Shown piece after piece: positions 1-4,228 of a DNA stretch of 5,435 nucleotides. The translations under genes and the position numbers were made by a program. Every line of letters starts with the position of its first letter. The stretch's first letter is position 1. The notes under the pieces are model-generated. The model was given only the letters and a program-made list of their open reading frames with translations. It was not told the DNA's origin and did not search any database. The DNA comes from Actinomycetota bacterium (lineage in GTDB: Bacteria; Actinomycetota; Thermoleophilia; Solirubrobacterales; Solirubrobacteraceae), in the NCBI GenBank assembly GCA_009699565.1, contig WLNX01000126.1, positions 1 through 5,435 on the forward strand, in the 5' to 3' direction.

Positions 1-420
1 CTGGGGAAGATCCACTTCTGGACGACCTTCATCTTCTTCAACATCACCTTTGCGCCGATGCACCTGATCGGCGTGCAGGGAATGCCACGGAGGGTCTCCG
101 ACTACGCGGACCAGTTCGCGACGTGGAACCTGATCATCTCGTTCTCGTCCTTCGTACTTGGCCTCTCGTCACTGGTCTTCCTCTACAACATGATCGTCTC
201 GTGGCGCTCGGGACCCAAGGCGGTTGGCAATCCTTGGAACGCGCTTACCATCGAGTGGCAGGTTTCGTCCCCGCCGCCGATCTTCAATTTCGACGCGATT
301 CCATCTGTCGTTGGCGGCCCTTACGAGTACGGAGTTCCGGGCGCAGTCCACGCCGTCCTCAAGGAAGCGGAGCCTGTTGCCGCGGGCGCCGCTGCAGGCA
401 CTTCGGAAGGGGCGCACTGA
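1..420 (+). CDS. ctaD: Cytochrome c oxidase subunit I, C-terminal part (truncated by window start)
   Basis: The frame is open from base 1 and gives 139 residues before TGA, so the N-terminal three quarters lie outside the window. Subunit I carries the haem a and haem a3-CuB centres of the aa3-type oxidase, which reduces oxygen to water in the cytoplasmic membrane; the metal ligands are in the missing part. What remains is typical of the family's end. A helix starts with GKIHFW and runs into the APMHLIGVQGMPRR segment, followed by the conserved RVSDY motif. A last helix lies at about window residues 42-66. The tail contains LTIEWQVSSPPP, the usual C-terminal signature, and then a short Ala/Gly-rich end. 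ctaE follows after 3 bases, so the two are almost certainly cotranscribed. Identification is very secure; it is partial only because of the window edge. Confidence 0.96.
   Translation: MGKIHFWTTFIFFNITFAPMHLIGVQGMPRRVSDYADQFATWNLIISFSSFVLGLSSLVFLYNMIVSWRSGPKAVGNPWNALTIEWQVSSPPPIFNFDAIPSVVGGPYEYGVPGAVHAVLKEAEPVAAGAAAGTSEGAH
405..412 (+). promoter_or_regulatory. Ribosome binding site of ctaE
   Basis: The purine run GGAAGGGG lies inside the last codons of ctaD, 11 bases before the ATG at 424. It supports that start and suggests that ctaE is translated in coupling with ctaD. Confidence 0.6.
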
Positions 421-423
421 GCC

Positions 424-1038
424 ATGGAAGCTGCATCCATTACTGCCCCGGCCGTGCACGAGGACACCCACCACGGGCCTCCAAAGGCCAACCAGAGCTC
501 GAGCGTCAACTCTGAAGTGCTTGGCATTTTGCTCTTCATCATCTCGGAGCTGATGCTGTTCGGCGCATTCTTTGCCGCCTACTTCTTCATCCGAGTCGTT
601 TCTGCCGACCAGTGGCCCCCAGGCGACGGCCTCCCAGTCGCAGTCGCTGCGACGAACGCTGCTGTCCTGCTCTCGTCCTCTGTGACGATGCACTGGACCG
701 ACCTTTCCGCCAAGCGCGGCAACCAGATGGGAATGCGGGTGGGAATCGTCACGACCTTCCTGCTTGGGTGCACCTTCCTCTTCATCCAGATCAACGAGTA
801 CCTGCACCTTGGCTTCACCCCGAAGACAAGCGCTTCGGCATCGGTCTTCTTTGGCCTCACCGGACTCCACGGCGCCCACGTCGTCATCGGGCTGCTTCTG
901 CTCTGGATGTCCGCTGTACGGATCTTCAAGGGCAAGGTTGGTCCTGCGAACTACAAGGGCCTCGAAGTCCCTGGCATCTACTGGCACTTCGTAGACGCAA
1001 TGTGGATCGTCGTCTTCACGACGATCTACATCCTCTAG
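424..1038 (+). CDS. ctaE: Cytochrome c oxidase subunit III
   Basis: This 204-residue protein is the third core subunit of the aa3-type oxidase. It binds no redox metal; in the family it stabilises subunit I and its proton uptake. The length fits the short five-helix bacterial form. Hydrophobic segments lie at about residues 31-58, 69-90, 105-124, 139-163 and 183-204. Family hallmarks are visible: SELMLFGAFFAAYFF with the conserved Glu at 42, TGLHGAHVVIG with His 149 and His 152, and YWHFVDAMW with His 188 and Asp 191. The first 30 residues are hydrophilic and His-rich (HEDTHH), a variable cytoplasmic end. The ATG at 424 is chosen because a good ribosome binding site precedes it and it sits just 3 bases after the ctaD stop. 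A small membrane-protein gene starts 12 bases after its own stop. Confidence 0.96.
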   Translation: MEAASITAPAVHEDTHHGPPKANQSSSVNSEVLGILLFIISELMLFGAFFAAYFFIRVVSADQWPPGDGLPVAVAATNAAVLLSSSVTMHWTDLSAKRGNQMGMRVGIVTTFLLGCTFLFIQINEYLHLGFTPKTSASASVFFGLTGLHGAHVVIGLLLLWMSAVRIFKGKVGPANYKGLEVPGIYWHFVDAMWIVVFTTIYIL

Positions 1039-1050
1039 CAGCGGGCTCCG

Positions 1051-1329
1051 GTGTCCCCCCTCCCAGCAGAGAACGATGCGGAGGACGCATCCTCCGCTGG
1101 TCAGGAGCCGTCGGCAGAAGCCGGTGAATCGGGTGGCGGTGCTCCCGATCGCTCATCGGGACCGCAGGCAGCGTCAGACGGCCGCGAAGTGGCGAGCCGC
1201 GAGGACCGGGAGCCTCCGCGCATCCTTGAGCCCGTCAGAACGGAGTCGGGAGCCTTCCGAGCCCTGGTCTGGGTGACAGGAGGCTGTTTGCTGGTGATTG
1301 CGCTTACGGTGCTCGTTAGAGCGCTCTAA
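1051..1329 (+). CDS. Small single-helix membrane protein downstream of ctaE, function unknown
   Basis: This gene encodes 92 residues from a GTG start 12 bases after the ctaE stop. I do not recognise a family. Residues 1-60 are hydrophilic, rich in Ala, Ser, Glu, Gly and Pro and probably disordered. Residues about 70-89 form one clear membrane helix (ALVWVTGGCLLVIALTVLV), and the protein ends three residues later, so it looks tail-anchored with a long cytoplasmic N-terminus. It is not the two-helix actinobacterial subunit IV (ctaF). Its place directly after ctaE suggests an accessory or assembly role for the oxidase, but that is inference from position only. There is no strong ribosome binding site, so translation may be coupled to ctaE. 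Its stop overlaps the stop of the converging cytochrome c gene. Confidence 0.68.
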   Translation: MSPLPAENDAEDASSAGQEPSAEAGESGGGAPDRSSGPQAASDGREVASREDREPPRILEPVRTESGAFRALVWVTGGCLLVIALTVLVRAL

Positions 1330-2057
1330 CGGACCGTCAGCTTGCCGACCATGCCGGCTTGGCGATGGCCGGGGACGGAGCAGTAGTAAACGAAGCTTCC
1401 GGCCTTGAGGGTGCCCTTGGCCTTTGCGACGCCCTTCTTGATGACCGCAGTCTTGATTGGGGTCCCTTCGATTACGACATTGTGGTCTACCCCTGAAAGG
1501 TTGGGCATCTGCAGCTCGACTGGGCCGGGGGAGGCGGTCGCCTTAGTCTGAACGTAGAGAAGCTGACCATTCGGATCGGCTTCGATCGAAAGCACACCGT
1601 TCTTCTCCACCGCCGGCTTGCCGCCTCCTGCAGGTGCTACCGCCGTCGCCAGGAGGCCGGTGTCCTTGCCCGGCTTGGAAGCAACGGTGGCGACGTAGGC
1701 GGCGACATTCGACGCGTCGCGCCCGGTGACGAGGTTGGCGGGCATGGGGGCGTTGCTGTTCGGGTAGAGGATCTGCCCGTAGACGACGCCTTGGATTCCG
1801 TCGTCGCCCCAATTCTCTTGGCGGGCCGAGGCGAATGCTGCGTCAAGGTTGGGGCCCGTGAGGCCCTTGCTGCCGGCGCGAGCGAGGGTGTGGCACGAGC
1901 CGCACTTCTGAACGAACAGCTTCTTACCGCTGACAAGGTTGGCAGTCTGCGGCGAGCCGGAGTCATTGGTGCAGCCGGATACGGCCGCGGCTGCGATCAA
2001 GGCAGTTGCGAGGCAGAGTGTTTTGCGCGCAGGGCGACTGATTCGAGTTTCGTGCAT
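1326..2057 (-). CDS. Lipid-anchored cytochrome c - cupredoxin fusion protein
   Basis: The protein has 243 residues and two redox domains. A signal peptide ends in the lipobox VSGC, with the lipidated Cys at 29. A class I cytochrome c domain follows (about 40-127): haem-binding CGSCH at 52-56, the TGPNL segment at 67-71, and a probable distal Met at 105 in APMPAN. After a Gly/Pro/Ala linker, a cupredoxin domain (about 150-243) has type 1 copper ligands His 192 (DHNVV), Cys 226 (YYCSVPGH), His 231 and Met 236. Both sites look intact. It should sit on the outer face of the membrane and pass electrons; the converging ctaD-ctaE genes suggest it feeds the aa3 oxidase, which is inference. An in-frame ATG 18 codons upstream is rejected, because the start at 2057 has a ribosome binding site and gives a normal signal peptide. 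An alternative role is an electron carrier for another periplasmic enzyme. Confidence 0.92.
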   Translation of the reverse strand: MHETRISRPARKTLCLATALIAAAAVSGCTNDSGSPQTANLVSGKKLFVQKCGSCHTLARAGSKGLTGPNLDAAFASARQENWGDDGIQGVVYGQILYPNSNAPMPANLVTGRDASNVAAYVATVASKPGKDTGLLATAVAPAGGGKPAVEKNGVLSIEADPNGQLLYVQTKATASPGPVELQMPNLSGVDHNVVIEGTPIKTAVIKKGVAKAKGTLKAGSFVYYCSVPGHRQAGMVGKLTVR

Positions 2058-2061
2058 TGCG

Positions 2062-2070
2062 CCTAATCCT
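2062..2070 (-). promoter_or_regulatory. Ribosome binding site deciding the start of the cytochrome-cupredoxin gene
   Basis: Read on the minus strand this is AGGATTAGG. The AGGA lies 9 bases before the ATG at 2057. It lies within the longer in-frame reading that would start at 2111, so it argues for the shorter protein that begins MHETRISRPARK. Confidence 0.6.
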
Positions 2071-2156
2071 ACCGATAACCGGGGACTACAGACCGCTGGT
2101 CGGCGCCTCAACGCTGCTCAATTGCGAGCGACCGGCAGATAGCCGCGAGGCTCGCT

Positions 2157-2160
2157 AGGA
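2157..2160 (+). promoter_or_regulatory. Ribosome binding site of the zinc-ribbon gene
   Basis: AGGA lies 7 bases before the ATG at 2168, a normal spacing, and supports that start. Confidence 0.5.
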
Positions 2161-2167
2161 TTGCGAA

Positions 2168-2434
2168 ATGGAATCCGGACAGCGCTACCGCCTGAGAGCT
2201 CCGTCTTCGGGACGCGAGATTGTGATTGAGGCCCAGCCTGACGTCATCTACCGTGACGAGCAGAGCGGCGAGGTACTTGAGGTCGTGGGCGAAGTCCTTC
2301 CGCTGGCTCCTTCGCAGTCGCGGCTGCCGTGGGCGGTTGAGAACCTTCGATTCTGCGATCGGTGCGGGGCGATGGCCCAGCGCGACCTGAACGAGTGCCC
2401 CACCTGTGATCGTCGTATGGCGCCTCTCGCCTGA
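2168..2434 (+). CDS. Small zinc-ribbon-like protein, function unknown
   Basis: This is an 88-residue soluble protein without a signal peptide or membrane helix. Residues 1-45 look like a small beta-rich domain with alternating hydrophobic residues (REIVIEAQPDVIYRD, then GEVLEVVGEVLPL). The C-terminus carries two CxxC knuckles, Cys 63/66 (FCDRCG) and Cys 77/80 (ECPTCD), spaced as in a short zinc ribbon. Metal binding is therefore likely, but the partner (DNA, RNA or protein) cannot be read from the sequence. It begins with a good ribosome binding site and is followed 21 bases later by a lipoprotein gene on the same strand, so the two may share a transcript. I do not recognise the family by name. 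Confidence 0.8.
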   Translation: MESGQRYRLRAPSSGREIVIEAQPDVIYRDEQSGEVLEVVGEVLPLAPSQSRLPWAVENLRFCDRCGAMAQRDLNECPTCDRRMAPLA

Positions 2435-2442
2435 CGAGTCGC

Positions 2443-2448
2443 TACCGT
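2443..2448 (+). promoter_or_regulatory. Possible leaderless -10 element before the repetitive lipoprotein
   Basis: TACCGT matches the TANNNT core of a -10 element and ends 7 bases before the ATG at 2456, which is the spacing expected when a transcript starts at or one base before the start codon. No Shine-Dalgarno sequence is present, which fits. No -35 box is evident. A match this short can occur by chance. Confidence 0.25.
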
Positions 2449-2455
2449 TTTGAAT

Positions 2456-2821
2456 ATGCGCAAATCACTAGTTGCTCCTACATGCGCGCTCGCAGTCACA
2501 TGCGCGCTCGGACTTGCAGCCTGCGGCGGCGACAGCCGTCCGTACGACCAAGTTCCCACCTCCACCCCGGCCTTGGTGCCACCTGCAGACGCGAACGATG
2601 TCGCGAGCAGCGCGCCCACGACGACCGGCACCACGACTACTGCCCCCACCGACACCGGCGCCGCGACACCCACCGATACTGGTGGCGGCACCGGCGCTGA
2701 TACGGGTGGTACCGGAGGCGACACGGGTGGTACCGGAGGCGACACCGGCGGTGGCGACACCGGCGGTGGCACCGGCGGCGGCGGAACGCCGTCCGGCGGC
2801 GGCGGCGCTTCACCGAACTGA
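2456..2821 (+). CDS. Repetitive Thr/Gly/Asp-rich lipoprotein, function unknown
   Basis: The gene encodes 121 residues from the ATG. A TTG two codons earlier (2450) is also possible but has no better support. The signal peptide is clear: MRKS, a hydrophobic core, and the lipobox LAAC with the lipidated Cys at 23, so the protein should be anchored to the outer face of the membrane. Beyond about residue 55 it is low complexity: Thr-rich, then Asp-Thr-Gly-Gly repeats (residues about 74-110), ending in Gly-rich sequence. There is no globular domain. Such tails are usually flexible spacers or wall-spanning stalks, but here there is no head domain to display. The Asp-rich repeats might bind cations weakly; this is speculation. 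It lies 21 bases after the zinc-ribbon gene and ends just before a strong hairpin. Confidence 0.77.
   Translation: MRKSLVAPTCALAVTCALGLAACGGDSRPYDQVPTSTPALVPPADANDVASSAPTTTGTTTTAPTDTGAATPTDTGGGTGADTGGTGGDTGGTGGDTGGGDTGGGTGGGGTPSGGGGASPN
2702..2743 (+). repeat. Tandem 21-bp repeat, two exact copies, in the lipoprotein gene
   Basis: The copies are 2702-2722 and 2723-2743, identical base for base, each encoding TGGTGGD in frame. Base-level identity, including synonymous positions, points to recent duplication by slippage or unequal exchange rather than selection on the protein alone. Confidence 0.9.
2741..2770 (+). repeat. Tandem 15-bp repeat, two exact copies, in the lipoprotein gene
   Basis: GACACCGGCGGTGGC occurs at 2741-2755 and again at 2756-2770, encoding DTGGG twice. 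It abuts the 21-bp repeat (overlapping it by one GAC codon), so the gene holds two different repeat units side by side. All unit lengths are multiples of three, so copy changes keep the frame. Confidence 0.88.
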
Positions 2822-2826
2822 TCCGT

Positions 2827-2853
2827 CGGTGTTCGCGGCGCACGCGAACACCG
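2827..2853 (+). terminator. Perfect 11-bp hairpin, probable transcription terminator
   Basis: CGGTGTTCGCG (2827-2837) pairs without mismatch with CGCGAACACCG (2843-2853) around a five-base loop, GCGCA. It starts 5 bases after the lipoprotein stop, where a terminator is expected. No T-run follows, as is common for actinobacterial hairpin terminators. Because it is symmetrical it could also stop transcription arriving from the minus-strand gene at 2997-3671. Confidence 0.68.
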
Positions 2854-2996
2854 TCAAGTTCCAGCGCCCGAGTGCACGAAGGCCCCTCTCGCAGCGACCA
2901 ACGCTGTGACCTGCGTGAGACCGCTGGCGATGGTTCTTCTCTGCCCTGAGCGAAGGTCGACTCGACGCCCGCGACGTCCCTTGCCTGAAGCTGCGA
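2854..2996. other. Non-coding spacer between convergent genes
   Basis: The rest of the 175-base gap between the lipoprotein and the exported protein has no plausible gene on either strand, no RNA gene I can recognise and no further strong hairpin. The only symmetry is a short GTCGA-C-TCGAC inverted repeat at 2956-2966. Confidence 0.5.
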
Positions 2997-3671
2997 CTAC
3001 AGCGCGGGAATCAGGGTGACGCTGTAGGTCAGACGCGAGGTCTTATAGCTGCAGTAGTAAGTCGAGAACGACTTGACCGCGAGCTGCTCGTGCGGCGTCA
3101 GGTAGTCAGACACACCGCACTGCCCCTTGGCCCGGGAAGCCCTCCAGGCCATCGTGTTGTCGAAGCCGTAGGCAAGGACTGGAGCCCAAGTCGGAACTGT
3201 CAGGGCGATGATCTGCCCCTTCTTGACGTAGATCGACTTCAGCAGCGCGAACTGGGCGGTCTTGCCGAAATAAGCCTGAAGCTTGGCGGACTCGCCTTGC
3301 TTGACCACGCGGGCGCCCCCACCCTTCACGCGCTGGAGGATCGTGATCTTGGCCTGTGAAACCCCGCCGGCGTTCTTGTCGAACCACTTGCGATCGGTCG
3401 AGATCGGCGTTCCGAGCTTGACCGTCCAAGCCACGAGCCGCCCGTTGCGCGGAACGACCATCGGCGAGTGGTTGGTGCCGACTGATGACGGGTACACGGT
3501 GGTGCGAGTAACCGCGTTGCACTTCTTCTTGACGCGCGGGCAGGTTGGCTTGACGGTCGAGGGGATATCGCCCATCTCAATCGTCTTCGCGCCCGCGAGC
3601 GCGGGAAGAATCATGAGGGCTGCAATGGATGCGGCAACAGGGCCGAAAAGTCGATTACGCATAAGAACCAT
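2997..3671 (-). CDS. Exported four-cysteine protein, function unknown
   Basis: The protein has 224 residues from the ATG at 3671; a second ATG at 3662 would remove only three residues. Neither start has a Shine-Dalgarno sequence. A standard signal peptide (RNR, then a hydrophobic core to about 25) is followed by an AxA-type site near PALAGAK at 23-29, so the mature protein is probably secreted or wall-associated. The mature part has no membrane helix and alternates beta-like stretches (RLVAWTVKLG, AKITILQRV, IIALTVPTW), suggesting a beta-sandwich. Cysteines 44, 51, 185 and 207 could make two disulphides; the first pair sits in CPRVKKKC. No catalytic motif is visible. From memory it resembles uncharacterised exported proteins common in Solirubrobacterales, which I cannot verify here. 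It lies 117 bases downstream of the HIT gene on the same strand. Confidence 0.82.
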   Translation of the reverse strand: MVLMRNRLFGPVAASIAALMILPALAGAKTIEMGDIPSTVKPTCPRVKKKCNAVTRTTVYPSSVGTNHSPMVVPRNGRLVAWTVKLGTPISTDRKWFDKNAGGVSQAKITILQRVKGGGARVVKQGESAKLQAYFGKTAQFALLKSIYVKKGQIIALTVPTWAPVLAYGFDNTMAWRASRAKGQCGVSDYLTPHEQLAVKSFSTYYCSYKTSRLTYSVTLIPAL

Positions 3672-3788
3672 TCAAGCGCACTGCGCCGCAAAAAGACGCA
3701 GTTGGGTCCTCAATCGTGCACTTCTTGCGATACCTAAGGGAAATCTCGGGGACAGGACTGCACGCTTTATGACGCCAGAAAGGCCGTT
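3672..3788. other. Intergenic spacer between the HIT gene and the exported-protein gene
   Basis: These 117 bases are less GC-rich than the genes around them and must hold the exported gene's promoter if it is not cotranscribed with the HIT gene. Read on the minus strand, a weak bulged hairpin (ACGGCC, loop TTTCT, GGCGT) follows the HIT stop and may end that transcript. I see no clear promoter boxes. Confidence 0.35.
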
Positions 3789-4205
3789 TCAGGAGCGAAG
3801 TGCGGCGGCGCAGGCGGCGATCGAGTCGCTGTCCCCGGCCTCCGGGACCCAGGGCAGCTGCAGGGGATCCCCTTCGTAGCGCGGGATCACGTGCATGTGG
3901 AAGTGAAAGACCGTCTGCCAAGCAGCCGGACGGCACGAATTGAGCAGATTGACGCCATCGGCGCCAAGCTTGTCGCGGATCCTCAGCGCCACTTGTCGTG
4001 CGAGCGCGGCGGTCTCAGCGAGGTCGCCGGCCGAGATCTCGTAGAGATCGCTGCAATGCACGCGCGGAACCACCAATACGTGCCCTCTGGTGGCGGGATT
4101 GATGTCCATAAACGCCACCGCCTGTTCGCTCTGGTCGATGATTTGCGCGTCAATCGTCCCGGCCACAATGGCGCAGAAGAGGCAGTCCGGGTCAGTCTCT
4201 GGCAT
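3789..4205 (-). CDS. HIT (histidine triad) family nucleotide-binding protein
   Basis: This is a complete 138-residue HIT-domain protein, the usual length. The family hydrolyses or transfers nucleotidyl groups from substrates such as AMP-lysine, adenosine phosphoramidates or dinucleoside polyphosphates in the cytoplasm; the exact substrate cannot be told from sequence. The triad HFHMH is at 101-105, with His 103 the expected nucleophile, preceded by the actinobacterial form AAWQTVF. The N-terminal CLFC (Cys 8, 11), with His 50 and His 101, fits the structural zinc site known in bacterial HIT proteins. The GHVLVVPRVH segment (41-50) is also typical. There is no signal peptide. It is divergent from an M28 peptidase homologue, with 23 bases between the start codons and no well-placed ribosome binding site, so the transcript may be leaderless. 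All catalytic residues appear present. Confidence 0.94.
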   Translation of the reverse strand: MPETDPDCLFCAIVAGTIDAQIIDQSEQAVAFMDINPATRGHVLVVPRVHCSDLYEISAGDLAETAALARQVALRIRDKLGADGVNLLNSCRPAAWQTVFHFHMHVIPRYEGDPLQLPWVPEAGDSDSIAACAAALRS

Positions 4206-4228
4206 AGCCGACAGCGTAACCTCTAGAG
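4206..4228. promoter_or_regulatory. Compact divergent promoter between the HIT and M28 genes
   Basis: Only 23 bases separate the two start codons. On the plus strand TAACCT (4217-4222) ends 6 bases before the M28 ATG. On the minus strand TACGCT (4218-4213) ends 7 bases before the HIT ATG. Both match the TANNNT core of a -10 element at the distance expected for leaderless transcripts, and they overlap by two bases. A TCGACG on the minus strand 18 bases upstream (4242-4237) could be the HIT -35. The palindrome CTCTAGAG (4221-4228) abuts the M28 start. Promoter activity is inferred. Confidence 0.4.

Larger units (their letters stand above)
2058..2167. promoter_or_regulatory. Divergent intergenic region (cytochrome-cupredoxin gene / zinc-ribbon gene)
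   Basis: These 110 bases separate two genes that point away from each other, so both promoters should lie here. Each gene has its own Shine-Dalgarno-like sequence at the edge. I see no convincing -35/-10 pair on either strand. The best minus-strand candidate (TTGAGG, 17 bases, TAGTCC) has a poor -10 and is not claimed. Confidence 0.4.

Noticed and set aside
169..987. A 272-codon open frame on the minus strand across ctaD and ctaE
   Set aside because: It lies opposite two unmistakable oxidase genes. Its product is Arg/Asp/Gly-rich with no domain, which is the usual shadow in GC-rich DNA.
612..1127. A 171-codon plus-strand frame overlapping ctaE
   Set aside because: The Arg/Pro-rich translation is out of frame with a certain gene and has no recognisable features.
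1051..1329. Assignment of the small membrane protein as oxidase subunit IV (ctaF)
   Set aside because: The known actinobacterial subunit IV is longer and has more membrane helices. This protein has one, at its very end.
2055..2111. An 18-residue N-terminal extension of the cytochrome-cupredoxin protein
   Set aside because: The shorter start has a ribosome binding site and yields a standard lipoprotein signal peptide. The extension would put 18 extra residues before it.
2141..2155. A small hairpin AGCC-GCGA-GGCT upstream of the zinc-ribbon gene, as a possible riboswitch or attenuator
   Set aside because: The stem has only four base pairs, and no larger conserved structure or alternative pairing is evident.
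2248..2772. A minus-strand frame encoding a Pro/Val/Ser repeat protein
   Set aside because: The repeat comes from the complement of the Gly/Thr repeats of the lipoprotein, and the frame also crosses the zinc-ribbon gene.
2656..2800. A short-repeat block that might be read as a CRISPR array
   Set aside because: The repeats are contiguous and in frame with a lipoprotein, with no spacers and no cas genes nearby.
2956..2966. The inverted repeat GTCGA-C-TCGAC in the spacer, as a possible operator
   Set aside because: It is short, lies between two converging 3' ends where no promoter is expected, and such a match is common at this GC content.
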